Of a stretch of DNA of 64,000 nt, positions 21,845 through 33,562 are shown one piece after another. Made by a program: the position numbers and the translations under genes. The notes below the pieces were generated by a model. It had not been told where the DNA came from, did no database searches, and was given only the letters and a program-made list of their open reading frames with translations. Position 1 is the stretch's first letter; every line of letters starts with the position of its first letter. This stretch comes from Pseudocercospora fijiensis CIRAD86 (lineage: Eukaryota > Ascomycota > Dothideomycetes > Mycosphaerellales > Mycosphaerellaceae). The DNA lies in contig NW_006921532.1 in NCBI RefSeq assembly GCF_000340215.1, positions 4,105,126 to 4,169,125 of the forward strand, given 5' to 3'.

Positions 21845-24800
21845 CCCCCTCAGTACGTGCATATCGCTATAGAATGAAACAAACAACACAATAGCCATTC
21901 TGTTAGCAAAGTAAATAAGGGGTATTAGGTAAGCAGAAACAGGTAAACAAACTAGACTACTCTTAGGTTATATAGATAAAGCAAATAAAGGCCCTTTCCT
22001 CTTAGTATTTAGTAGCTAGCTTTATAGCGCTCTTAATAGCGGCCTTGCAATCTACTAGGTTTAGTTGTTTAACAAAGCGGCCGTACTTAGTCTTGTTAAG
22101 CGGCTTAGTAAAGCTATCGGCTATCTAATTATATATACTAACCTATTAGACGATAATAGTACTATTAGCAATCTTCTCTCGAATATAGTAGACACGAGTA
22201 TCTATATGCTTTATGCGGCTATTAATAGTAGATTTAGTAATAGCGATAGCGGACTAATTGTCCTCGTAGAGCGTAACTAGAAGAATATAGCTCTTATAAC
22301 TAATTTCTTTTAAAGAGCGAGCTAAGGCAACTACTTCCTTAGCCCCTATAGTAAGCTAAATATACTTAGCCTTAGTTAACGACAGTGTAACGAGCGTCTA
22401 GCGGCCGGACTTATATAATAGAGGTCCGCCTACGATAGTAAAGTAGAAGCTGCCTATAGAGCGACGAGTAACTAGATTATTAGCCTATAAGGCGTTATAG
22501 TAACTAGCGAACTTAAGGTCGTCTTCGTTTAGGTTGCCTTAGAAGCGCATACTACGGCTAAGGGTGCTAACTAGGTACTTAATTAGCTAAAGAAGCGCGG
22601 TATAATGCTCCTCGGTCGGATTAGAAATAAATCGTAATAATAGGCCGGCAGTATAGTAAGCATCCGGCCGAGTAATTATTACTAGCTAGAGGGCTTTACT
22701 AATACCCTCCTAATACTAAGTCTTAAAGGCGGCACTAGCTATATAGCCTTTAGGTGCGCGTTAAATAGATGTTTTAACGTAACGAGGCGCTATTAGAGTA
22801 GCTAGACCGATACGGCTACGTATACTATACTTCTCGTAGAGCCTATTTAAGTAGGCGTCCTAAACGACGTAGATAGTGCGCTTATTACGGTCGCGGATAA
22901 TGCGCATGCCGAGATAGTAGTAAAGGTCGCCTAGTTCTTATATATTAAAGCGCTCCTTTAGCAACTAAGCAATAGCTTCTAGTACTAATAGGCTATAGGC
23001 GATAATAATTATATTATCGACGTAGATAATAATAATCGAGCCGCTAACAACGTGCTTAAACATACAGACGTCGGACATTATTAGAATAAAGTCCAGGCTC
23101 TTTAAGTACTTCCGAAGTTCTTTATACTATAGCATTAGTAACTGCTTTAGACTATATAGGGCCTTTAGTAGTAGGTAAACTATGCCCTTGCTACTACGGT
23201 CTTTAAAGCTATATAGCTGCTCGACGTAGATCTTATACTTATCCCCGATAAGCGCGTTAAGGAAGGCAGTTAGAATGTCGTACTGCTTAGCCTCTAGGTT
23301 ATAGTATACAATTAGACTAAACAAGGCTCGAAGTGTGTAAGGCTTAGCAACAGCCGCATAGGTCTCGTTATAATCCTGTCTTTTAACCTATATAAAGCTA
23401 CGGACGACCTAACGAGCCTTAAACTAGCTTACCTTACTATTAGCGTTACGCTTAATAGTAAACACCTATCGGCTACGAACAACCTTGCGACCTTCTAGTA
23501 CCTCTAACCGAGAAACGTATACCTATATATAGTTGTCGATTAGTAACTTGTATTTAGCCTTATAGGCTTCCTTCTATTGCGGCTAATATAGTAACTAAGT
23601 CGCCTCCTTATAGCTCTTCGGAATAGGAATAGTCTCCTTAGGCTTGTTAGACTGTTTAGCAATATAATAGGAAGCTATAAAACCCTTAACATAGGCTATC
23701 GGTATGTTAGCTATTATACGTCGAGTTAACCGCTTAATACTACAATTAGCTAGATAGCTACGCAACAGGTTACGAGCCGACTTGTTGCTACGTGTCTTAC
23801 GCGTAGAACGATTACTAATAGCTTTAGCTAGTCGCTTAAACTTAGGCAACTAGCCTAGCTCGCCCTTCTTAGCGTTTAGATTATATGCTAGCTCTTCCTC
23901 GGCTAACTAAAAGCTATCTTTATTACTTAAAGCTAGTAGTTAAACGTCTAGAAGGTCGTTATCGATTAGTAACAGATTAGCGACCTTATTAGCTATTTCC
24001 TATATAGGTTCGTCTAGAGGCTCTTCTTACTAGGCTAGAAGCTGCTAGACTATACTAGCGGCTTCCTATAGCGACGGTGCCTCGTTGCTTATAGAATTAA
24101 ATAGAGCCGGCATAATAGACTCGAGTGTAACAAACTCGTTCTTAGCTAGGTCGTTAGGATTAGCGTATAGATTTATGCCCTCTAGAAGCAATAGCTTACT
24201 AGCCGTCTTAATAAATTAGACATCCTTTAATAGAATAACCTTATACTAGTTAGGGAGGTAAATTATGTATTTTCCTAAGTCTACTAAGTCCTTAGCATAG
24301 CCGACTAGCTTGCTAATAAGGCCTCTACTATCTATCTTCTTTCTATAAGCAACTCTGTAATTATATGTAATAGCAGTATAGCTATAGGCACGAAGATGTT
24401 AAAGGCGTAGCTGCCTTCGAGACTAATTAAGCTCCCTAGCTATAATAGCATAGGGGCTAAGACCTTCTAAGGTTCTAGGAGTGATATTAAGGACCTATAT
24501 AGCAGTAGTAACTATATACGGCTATAGGGCCTTTAGCAAATTCGTATAGAGCATTATCTTCCGAGCGGTCGTATATACGATATAGTTGCTAACCTTAGCT
24601 AGGCTATTCTAAGTAGAAGAATAAGGTGCTATAACCTGCAGTACAATGCCCTAATTACGAGCCTAGCTTAATAGCTAATTTCCGCTGTATTTACTCCCTC
24701 TATCGAGGCGGTAGATTAGGATCGAATAGCTAGTTTGTATACGGACGTATATACGATAATCCTTAATAGCTACTATAGCCCCTAACTTTAGTAAGCTAGT

Positions 24801-24865
24801 ATATTCGTATCGATAGGCTAACTTGGCGTATATAAACAATATAAAGTAGCGTTCCTATAACAGAC

Positions 24866-24880
24866 TAGGGTTAGTAATAG
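24866..24880. repeat. LINE target-site duplication, left copy
   Basis: TAGGGTTAGTAATAG recurs perfectly at 29760-29774 on the other side of the LINE. Confidence 0.9.
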
Positions 24881-27800
24881 ATAGATATTTCATTTGCCTG
24901 TTATAGTGCCTTTCGGCCTATGTAGGTCTGTTTCTATATATTGTTTTAGGTAGGAAACCAACTTAGTTGGTAAAAACCTCCCTCCTGTCCTATTTATAAG
25001 TGTTAATCTTCCTCGTTTCCTTATTTTCCTTCTTCTAGGGTGTACTAGTGTTATAGTTGTTACCCTCTAACTACCTTGCCTACTGCCCTGCCCTTCTTTC
25101 CCCCTCTTCTTCCCTCCTTCTTATCTACTCCTTAGTTTCCCTTACTAGTACGAATTATTGTACAAATCCCTATTTGATAATCCACTTTACTATCCTCTTT
25201 AGGTCTTCTTTGCTCTAGATTAGCTTGTCGTATTCCCTTTCTATTGCTTTTAGTCTTTAATTACTTCTGCCTTCTAACTACTAAGGGCAGACTAGCAGTA
25301 TATGCTTAGGGTTCTAAGATTAGTAGCTATATTAGTACGCTCTGCTTTCAATTCCTAGGACGTTTCTTCTAAATAGGTAAGACCTAAGTCTAATGTATTT
25401 AGATCTGATTTGGATAGCTAGGCTTGCCTCGGCCCTGTTTAGGTCCTTGTAGAGCTAGTAGTTGTATTAACCAAATTTGATTAGTGCCTTTAGGGTTCCT
25501 AGTCTAACTTGTGTTTTGTTCTATTCCTGCTCCTATAGGTATCTAGCAATTAACTCTGCTAGGCTTTGTTTCTCTCCCTTTAGCTTATCTTCCTTTAGCC
25601 TTATGTTTGGTCCCTAAAGCTCTTTCTCTAGCATTTCTCTTATTAAGACTCTATATTGCTCTAGGTCTTTGACTTTCTAGGGAGTTATTTGTAGTCTGTC
25701 TCGCCTCCTAGTCCTAATATACTAGGCTTTTATCTTGTCTAGTGCCTTTTAGATAGTCTATTAGACTAGGTATTCCATTGTCTTTGCCGTATATTGGTGT
25801 CTTAGTCCCTTAAAGTATTGTTTGACTAGCGGGATCCCTAATTCCATTTCTACTACCCTTATTAGTATAGTTTTATATACTCCTAGGATTTTCTTTAGGC
25901 TTTAGGTTTAGGACCTGCTAACTGGTTGCTTAATCCTCCTTAGTGTTTTCTCCTAGGCTGTCTATATCTGTGCTCTATATAGCATTACTAGCTTAATAAT
26001 TGCTTTGTATATAACTTTAGCTTTCTCGAATATAGCCCCCTATATAGAGGCTATAAGTCTATTAATAGATTGTATATTAGCATCTGCCCTCTGCTTTGCC
26101 TTCTTTACTTATAGTCCCTAATTCAGTTTTAGATCTAGCTAGATCCCTAGTACCCTAAGCTCTACTAATAGTTGGGTTTTAAAGCCTTAGATAGTGATTG
26201 ATTGCTTTATATTATAGGTTGATTTAGCCTTACTAAAGTGGATAAGCTAGTACTTTTCTAGGGCGAATTTTGCTCTATGCCTCTTTGCCTATTTTTTATA
26301 CTCCTAGTGCTTCTCTTCTAGGATCTTGCAGTTAGTTTCTATTGTCTTAGACTAGGCTAGGATGTTTATATTATCTATAAACCCTAATGCTAATGTGTTT
26401 TTTAATTCTAGGAGTAGGAGTAGGTCTACTATAAAGATAAGGAAGAGGATTAGGGAGAGTGTTAATCCTTAGGGGATTCCCTTTTTAGTTAGCATTAGGT
26501 CTAATTTGAATTTGCCTAGAATGAGCTATATCGATCTTTCCTATAGGAAGGACTAGATAAATTAGACTATCTAGTTTAGTATAGCTTTCTATTTAAGTAT
26601 ATATAGGAGTCTTTTATAGGAGACATTGTTAAAGGCTCCTAAGATATTAAGGGAGAGGAGGGTTGCTACCTAGTTTTAACTATAGTACTAGATATACTTG
26701 ATCTGTTCTATAATTAGTTCTATAGCTGTTAGTATTGACCTCTTCTTTCTTCCTCCTATCTAGCTTTTAGGAAGGATGTTCCTTTCCTCGGCAAAGGTTG
26801 TTAGCCTTTTAGCGACAATTTTCTCTAGCACCTTGCCTATTATATTAAGTAGGGCTATTAGTCTATAGGCCTTGAGCTATATATAGTCTTCCTTCTAGGG
26901 CTTCCTTAGTACTACTATTAGGGACTTCCTAAATAGTCTTAGGTAGTGTCCTAGTGCTAGGCTTTATAAAAAGATATTAGCTAGTGCTAGGGCTAGCCCC
27001 TTCCTATATGCTTTTAGAAGTTTGTTATAGATCTTATCTTCTCCTAGTGCCTTATTGCCTGGAATTTTCTTTAGGATCCTTTCAATAGTTTCGGGTTTAA
27101 CCTAGGTGTCTCTTAGTGTGCCTAGTAGTAGAGTCTCTTGTTCTTCCTCCTTTATATCTAATAGGTCTGCTTATACTTTTCTATAGAAGAAGTGTTGGCC
27201 TAGGGCTCTTACTTTCCCTTCTATTATAGTCTGTATTTGTCCTTATTAGTCTATAATATTTGGGAATTGTAGTAGCATATTCTTTTCCTGTTTAGGCCTC
27301 CTTGCCTATTTAGCTATCCTCTATATCTCCTCTAGTTTCTTTGTAATTATTCCTATTATAGATCTCTATTCTTGTATCTTGTCTTTCTTAATCTAGATCT
27401 TCTTTTCCTAGCAGGCTTTGTTATAGTTGTCCTATGCTTCCTAGGTATAGGTTTGTATCTACTGCCTCCTAGCCTTCCTTACTACTTTAACCTTCCTTAT
27501 ATACTTACTAGTCTAGTATAGTTGCTAGTACTATAAATATTTCTTTGCTAGGGTATGCTTTCTAGCTACCTGTTTTAGGATTCCTGTTAGTTCTTCTACT
27601 GCCTTATTAATGTCCTCTAGCCTTAGTAGGTACTTTGTTAAGAGTTCCTCTAGTTTTAGGTCCCTTTCTAGTTCCTCCCTAATCCTGCCCTATTTAGTAC
27701 CTTTCTAGTTAAGCTTCTCCTCTAGTTCCCTTTCCTAATTAGCTTAGACATTTAGCTTAATCTGTACCGGGAAGTGGTCTAATAATTCTTCTAGTTCCTA

Positions 27801-29759
27801 GTTGACCCTGTATCTTATAATCCTGTTCCTAATCTAATATAATGCAAAGTATAGGTCTAGTATACTACTACTTCCTCTTGCCTCCTAAGTAATTAGTCCC
27901 TTTAGGGTAACAATTTCTATTCCTTCCCTCTCTAATATGTCAATTAGTCTTCCTACTAGGAAGTAGTAAGCTAGGGTAAAGTCTAAGCCCTAGAGGGGGT
28001 AGTAGAGGTTGAAATCCCTAAGTAGGATTTAGTAGGTGTTCCCCTAGATAACTCTAGGTAGTCTTTCTAGGGTTTTTAGTTAGGTACTGCTTCTTAAGTC
28101 TAGTAGTAGGTTGTATATATAGTAGACTTAGAGTATACCTTAGGATGTCTCTACTTAAACTAATATTAGGTCCCTATCCTCCTATAGTATAGCCTGCTAG
28201 GTTTCTATATCTATCTCCTTGCTAATATAGATGTATGTCCTTAGGGCTCCCTAGTTGTAGATAATTAGGTAGTATCTTAGGTCTTTAACTATTGCTAGTC
28301 TCTTTGTATATAGGTTGAGCTAGGGCTCTTAGATTGCAATAATGTAATATTCTTTTAGGTTTAGTGCTTAAAGGAAGCTCCTCTGTACCTTGTCTTTACT
28401 CTTGTTGATATTGTACTATATAATGTTTAGTAATGTTGTAATGTTTATTAGGTTTCATCTATATTATTTCCCTATAAGTTTTCCTTTAGTCTTCCCTTAC
28501 TTTAAACCAATATTTAACTAAGCTTTGTCTACCCTGCTTCCTTTCCTATAATATTAAGGTATCTTAGTCTCCCTAGTTGCTAGTAACTCTCTTATGCTAG
28601 TAAGGCCCTAAATATAAACCTATTATCTTGCCTAGACCTCTTTTGTAGCACTTAGCTAGGTTGCTTCTGTACCTAGCTGCCCTAGCTTATTGTATATCTT
28701 TTTAGTATATTGATTCTAGCTTCCTTTGCCTTCCTAGCTGCCTGTATTCTTACCGGGCATTCCTTCGCCTAAGAGGGGTGTCTTTTAGTATAGTATGTAT
28801 ATCTTGCTTCTCTCTTATATGCTTTACATTCTTTAACCTAGTAATCCCCTATATAATAGGAGCAAGTATTAGTTGTCTTTATACACTTAGCTACTAAGTG
28901 TCTATAGTGTTAATATTTGAAGCACTGCATTATCCTATAGTTACTTCTATATATCTCTGTTTCTAATCTTTTAAAGTCCTAGAACAACCCCTAGTCTAGT
29001 ACTATGTTAGCTTGCTCTATACTCCCTACCTAGATAATTAGGGAAGACTGCTTCTTAGTCTCTTCGATTTTCCTTTTAATCTATGCTACTTTTGTAATCT
29101 TTAGGCCTAGGTATATAGCTTGGTTTTGTCTCTATAGGCTCTTAACATCCCGTTCTTCCTTAAAGCTTCTTATTATACTATAGGCTATAATTATAAACTG
29201 CTGTTAGGAGACCTTTGCTGTTTTCCCTATCTTAGTTGTCTATTCTTTTTGTGTTTCTAGCTTCTTTTTGTCCTACTCTTATACTATAAACAGCTTAATT
29301 ACCCCTTTACCTTCGTTCCTAGCCCTAATTACCTCTTTAACTATAATTCTTTCTACAATCTCTTTCCCTATAAGTCCTTAGATTTCCTTTTGCTCCTATA
29401 GGTCCGTAATATAGACTCTAACTACTGTCCTCGGGGGTTTTAGCGCCTCCTAACTAGCTACTGCTACCTAGGTGCAGTAGTTTAGGCTTGTCTTTTATTG
29501 TTTCTTCGTAATCTTTACTGCGACTGTATTAGCTACCTTTGTAATTACGTAGCTTGCCTAGTTGTAGATTGCTTTCAGTCCTCTAAGGAGTTCTAAGATT
29601 ATTATCCTATATACCCTCTTAGGGATTCTTCTATCTTCCGCCTTTAGCACCTCCTCTGCCCTAGTATATAGTACTTTCTATTCGTCCTCCCTTCCTTCTT
29701 AACTGTCTTCTCTTCGTTTCTGATTGTTCGCTGCCATTTTTCAATTTAACTACTATGTT
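24881..29759 (-). mobile_element. Tad1-like non-LTR retrotransposon (LINE) inserted in copia integrase
   Basis: About 4.88 kb flanked by a perfect 15-bp duplication. Minus-strand ORF1 starts at 29737 (MAANNQKRREDS) only 22 bp inside the 5' boundary, so the element looks full length. ORF1 has a gag-like zinc knuckle, QCFKY-stop-HYRHLVAKC near 28880-28930, followed by ECPVRIQAARKA. ORF2 begins with an endonuclease-like part near 28440-27800 (LQYNIN, then IQEP-stop-LN). The reverse transcriptase has GFIDNINILA near 26364-26385, where FxDD is expected, then AKRHRAKFALEKY. These features fit the fungal Tad1 clade. The 3' end has no poly(A) visible. Stops replace Trp codons, and Cys codons have become Tyr, as G-to-A on the sense strand would cause. 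Confidence 0.88.
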
Positions 29760-29774
29760 TAGGGTTAGTAATAG
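29760..29774. repeat. LINE target-site duplication, right copy
   Basis: TAGGGTTAGTAATAG, identical to 24866-24880. Copia integrase sequence resumes immediately beyond it. Confidence 0.9.
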
Positions 29775-31184
29775 TAACTATATCTATATAGATAATGTAA
29801 TAGATCGTAGATAGTCGTACGCGTAGTAGCCGATTGTATTCCTTATGTAATATAGCTATGCGATAGGCAATGCAGTTGCGGAAGTCCTTCTTAGTACTAG
29901 TAATAACAATCTGACCCTTAGATTCTATTCTTAGCAGCTTGCGGTAATGAATATAGCTATATCGTAGATGCTATTTATCTATAGTACCTGTAGGCACCCC
30001 CTTCTTTAACAAAAGGGCAACTACTTTACTATCTAGACTAGAGGTTAGTATATACAGATAGGGGAGACTATTCTTTCGGTATATCTAAGCAATAGTAACC
30101 TCCGAGCCGTTAATAATAGTAAATAGTACGCGCTTATCGTTCCGATAGAAACAGCCCTTATCGGTAAGCTTCTTAGTAGATAGGAGGTTAGCTGCTAGAC
30201 CTAGCATATATAGTATATTAGACAACTTTATGCTGCTTATACTACGCTTATTAACTACCTTAGTCTAAGCTATTCCGACTATCGTAGCGTACTTCGTATT
30301 GCTACTAAACCGAATAGGAATATAATAGCCTTTATATTTAATAAGCAATAAAGGGTCGTTAACTATATATATACTAGTACCTAAGTCGACAACCTAATTA
30401 GTAGTACGAGTGCTAGTAGTAAGAGCCGTAGACACCTAGTCGCTAATAGTAACTATAGTATTTATAGTAAAGGCGTAATTGTCGCTTAGGCCTAATAACA
30501 CCCCCGGGGTAGCATTAGCCGCATATAGCCCCTAAGCACTATTCTAACTAGATAGCGGCTACTGCTATTACTAAGTAGTTAGTTTACGCTGCTGCTATTA
30601 CTATACCCCCTTCTTCTTAGCCTTCTACTGTTTACGACGTAGTTAGTCTTCCTCCTTTAGGTAAGGGTACTTAGTATAGTAGCGGTTAGAAGGGTATAAT
30701 CCCTAATAATAGGCGCACTTCTTACGGTTAGACTAATAACTATTCTAGTTGCTTCTACCGCGGCCTCGACCGTTGTTATTGTTTCCGCGGCTACTACGAC
30801 CGCTACGGTTCGAGTTACCTCGACTATTGCTATTGCTATTGCTACCTTGCTGTTATAGTTAGCGTTAAAGACTAAAGAATCTATTATATTAGGCCTAGTT
30901 TAATTAAGCTATATTCTTATTAAGCAACGCGCTAATAATGTTGTTAAGGGTACTATTATTAATAGTATATTCTAAGGCGCGTATCTGCTTACGGCGCATC
31001 TGCGTAAAAGCCTCGTAGAATAGAGAGATCTATATAATAAACATATAGACAGCCTAATATTAGCTAATAGCTAATTTAGTGTTCTTTAAGGCACTAAGCT
31101 TCTTCTTATATTCGTTATAGAACTTCTCGACGTCCTTGCTATTATAGCGAAGGGTAAAATGTGCTCCTAGGCGGCTAGCGCGTG

Positions 31185-31195
31185 CCTAGAGGAGT
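31185..31195. repeat. Target-site duplication of inverted-repeat element, left copy
   Basis: CCTAGAGGAGT, with one mismatch to CCTAGAAGAGT at 32764-32774. Keeping only one copy restores a continuous copia gag frame. Confidence 0.75.
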
Positions 31196-31829
31196 GCGAG
31201 CGAAGCTTTCGCCTTATATATACTAAGCTAATTCGGTCTTTAGACCTCGAAGCTAGACCTTGAAGCTATTACTATTATTATACGATTTAGTTCTATTAGA
31301 ATAGTTTATTAGGAATAAGTATTTTTATATTTTTGTATTACTATTTTTCTTTTCTAGTATTTTAGATACTACTTTATTATTTTTAACTTTATATATATTA
31401 CTTACTTTTATTCTAGTTTTCTCTAATTTTTTATATCTATTACTACTTTTTATATTATTAAAAAAACTATTTTTAATTTTTTTCTTTAATGTTTTACAGT
31501 TTTTCTATTTAGTATCTTACTTGTTTTACTTACCTATTTTATATTTTCTTATTTATTTTTATTATATGTTTTCTTTTTTCTAATACGTCTAAGTCCTCTT
31601 ATTTATATCCTTATTTATTACTTGTTTTCTATCTTACTACTTAGTTTAGTACTAGCTTATTATTTAGTCTATTAATTAGCTTATTATTTAGTTTATTATT
31701 TACTTTGTTCTCTAGTTTTTTATTGAATCTATTATTTGCTTTATTATTTAGTTTCTTCTCTAGTTTATTATTTACCTTCTTTTTAACTTTATTATAAGTT
31801 ATTTATTTACTAGAATATAATTTATTTTA

Positions 31830-32155
31830 TTAATTGTTTAACTAATTGTTTAACTAATTGCTTTACTAATTGTTTAATTAATTATTTAATTAATTGCCTT
31901 ACTAATTGTTCTACTATTGTTTTATTCATTGTTTTATTAATTGTTTTGTTAATTGTTTTGTTAATTGTTTTGTTAATTGTTTTATTTATCGTTTTATTAA
32001 TTGGTTTATTAATTGTTTTGTTAATTGTTTTGTTAATTGTTTTATTAATTGTTTTGTTAATTGTTCTATTAATTGTTTTATTAGTTGTTTTATTAGTTGT
32101 TTTATTAGTTGTTTTATTAGTTGTTTTGTTTGTTGTTTTGTTAATTGTTTTACTA
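31830..32155. repeat. TTAATTGTTT minisatellite
   Basis: A 10-12 base period, TTAATTGTTTTG or TTAATTGTTTTA, repeats over about 320 bp, drifting to TTAGTTGTTTTA at the right. Apparent reading frames through it, such as repeated NCFV or LIVL, are translations of the repeat and not genes. Confidence 0.88.
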
Positions 32156-32522
32156 ACCAGGATAGTACCTGTACGTAAGTACTTCTGCTCCTTCTACTTA
32201 CGTAGTAATAGCGGTAGCGCCCGCGAGTTTTTAAATTTTATATATACCTAGTATAGCGGAGCCGCGAATTTTAGGGTTCCTCGCTCTTATTCTCGCTCTC
32301 GTTCCTTTAATATTTTTCGGTAATTTTATAAATTTAAATCGTATGTTTTCTATAATTAAAATTAATTTTTCTATAGATTCTTTTATTAAAAGTTGTTTTA
32401 TAAATTCTTTTATTAATGTTTTAGTTAATTTTCTTATTAATTTTCTTATTAATTGTTTGTATATTCTACTATATATTTTACTATATATTTGAAGTATTAG
32501 AAGGAAGGCAAAAGGCTTTACT

Positions 32523-32595
32523 AGCGGTTGTTCGGGAAGTCGGCGGTTGTTCGGGAAGTCGGCGCTTGTTCGGGAAGTCGGCGCTTGTTCGGAGA
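32523..32595. repeat. 19-bp tandem repeat, about four units
   Basis: Unit GGTTGTTCGGGAAGTCGGC (second pair has GCTTGTTCGG) repeats four times and then breaks at GGAGATACCGG. It sits within the inverted-repeat element near its right end. Confidence 0.85.
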
Positions 32596-32763
32596 TACCG
32601 GCGCTAGCTCCGAAAGTCTCCACCTTGTAGAAATTGGCCAATCAGATAGCAGGATTCTCGAAATCCGGGGTTGGCTTAGAAGTTACGTGGTGGCCGAACA
32701 GCGATTCCTGCAACCTATCCACCTCCTTGTTATTGTAAGGCGAGCTTCGCTCGCAAATATAGT

Positions 32764-32774
32764 CCTAGAAGAGT
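32764..32774. repeat. Target-site duplication of inverted-repeat element, right copy
   Basis: CCTAGAAGAGT, partner of 31185-31195. Confidence 0.75.
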
Positions 32775-33405
32775 ATGAATTTAGTAGACCTACCTTTACT
32801 AGTATACTTCTTATATAGATAATCCTATACTGCCTTAGAGATATCGAGTCTAAGTAACGACTGCTAGATCTCCGATATATAGTTAGCGAATATCTACGTA
32901 CGCGCTAACTAGTCCTTTGCCTCCTATTTATCTTGTCGGTCTTTAAATTGCTCCTATGTTTTAGTAGATAATAGCTTAACTTTAGGCTTTAGGCGGGTCT
33001 CCTAAATATAGCGCTATACCTATATGCCTTTAAGGGCACCCTTAGCGGCGTAGGCCTATACTAGATAATTCTCCTTGTTCTTTAGCTTAGGAATATTGCT
33101 TATATAAGCGTTAGAAGTTGTAGGGGGAGCTATTACGGATAGCGACGGCGATATAGAAAGAGACTATAAACTTGTTTTAAAAGGCGGCTAATAGGCGCGC
33201 CTACGTTCTAGTATAGTAGACAGCTAATACTAATATAGCGGACAGCTAATACTAATAGTGACCGACTCGAGTCGGACTAGTACCTACTAGAACACTCGAG
33301 AGCGGTAGCGGCGGCGACGATATTAGTATTAGCGCAATTTTTAGTAACGAGCGCTATCTACGTAGTAGTCGGATTAACTATTAGAAAACATATAGAATGC
33401 GTTAG

Positions 33406-33428
33406 AAACGCAGGGGGCTCATAACCAC
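33406..33428 (-). promoter_or_regulatory. Copia primer-binding site, initiator-tRNA half-molecule type
   Basis: On the minus strand, right after the LTR, the sequence reads GTGGTTATGAGCCCCCTGCG. This complements the anticodon stem-loop of initiator tRNA-Met (GGGCTCATAACC) rather than a tRNA 3' end. Drosophila copia and relatives prime from such a 5' half tRNA. The match supports the LTR boundary and the element's strand. Confidence 0.8.
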
Positions 33429-33429
33429 T

Positions 33430-33556
33430 TGATGTAACTAATGTATTCAGAAGGAGGACTAATCTATGTAGAAGTCCGAAGATAGAGTGCAGCAGTTGCA
33501 GCCTCAGGCATCAGGCACGTGATGGACCCTGACACCTGGGCATACACTCCAAGTCT
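33430..33556 (-). repeat. Copia LTR, right copy (5' LTR of the element)
   Basis: Nearly identical to the left LTR. It ends CCAAGTCT rather than CCAAGTCA before the ACAACT target duplication. It is the LTR closest to the AMP-ligase gene; on the minus strand its transcription would run away from that gene. Confidence 0.88.
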
Positions 33557-33562
33557 ACAACT
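33557..33562. repeat. Target-site duplication of the copia element, right copy
   Basis: ACAACT, matching 21712-21717. Host sequence continues from 33563. Confidence 0.75.

Larger units (their letters stand above)
31196..32763. mobile_element. Non-autonomous terminal-inverted-repeat element inside copia gag
   Basis: About 1.57 kb. The left end GCGAGCGAAGCTTTCGCCTTA is mirrored on the right by GCGAGCGAAGCTCGCCTTA (reverse strand from 32754), followed by nine more bases before the 11-bp target duplication. The interior is extremely A+T-rich low-complexity DNA with two minisatellites and no protein of recognisable family, so it is non-autonomous. An 11-bp target duplication with inverted repeats is compatible with a Mutator-like element, but no transposase supports this. 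The last about 120 bp (32630-32750) retain CpA and TpG, unlike the rest. Confidence 0.65.
22020..33250 (-). pseudogene. RIP-degraded copia gag-pol
   Basis: Read on the minus strand and ignoring stops: a gag region with a decayed CCHC knuckle near 30660-30735; a protease motif VVDLGTSIYIVND near 30355-30400 (DSGAS type, mutated); an integrase with QVIAPYSS near 24610-24640 after the LINE gap; a reverse transcriptase including KQYDILTAFLNALIG and VYLLLKALYSLKQ at 23127-23324 and catalytic YVDD altered to YVDN near 23015-23030; and RNase H with LVTLYEDN near 22260-22280. The 3' terminal part reads LADSFTKPL-like (ADSFTKPLNKTKYGRF). Stops are mostly TAG or TAA. The coding frame is split by the LINE inside integrase and by the inverted-repeat element inside gag. 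No functional product. Confidence 0.85.
21718..33556 (-). mobile_element. Ty1/copia LTR retrotransposon carrying two nested insertions
   Basis: Direct repeats of 127 bp at 21718-21844 and 33430-33556 bound an element read on the minus strand. A G-rich run (GAGGGGG on the minus strand, 21845-21851) abuts the left LTR as a polypurine tract. A primer site matching the initiator-tRNA anticodon arm abuts the right LTR. The internal pol order is protease, integrase, reverse transcriptase, RNase H, which is copia rather than gypsy. Removing the LINE (24881-29759 plus one 15-bp repeat) and the small inverted-repeat element leaves roughly 5.4 kb, a normal copia length. The interior is RIP-mutated with many stops. 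The element sits about 160 bp upstream of the AMP-ligase start codon. Confidence 0.9.

Noticed and set aside
31906..32251. Open frames of 90 and 101 residues with repeated NCFV or LIVL units
   Set aside because: They are translations of the TTAATTGTTT minisatellite in several frames. No gene-like composition or start context.
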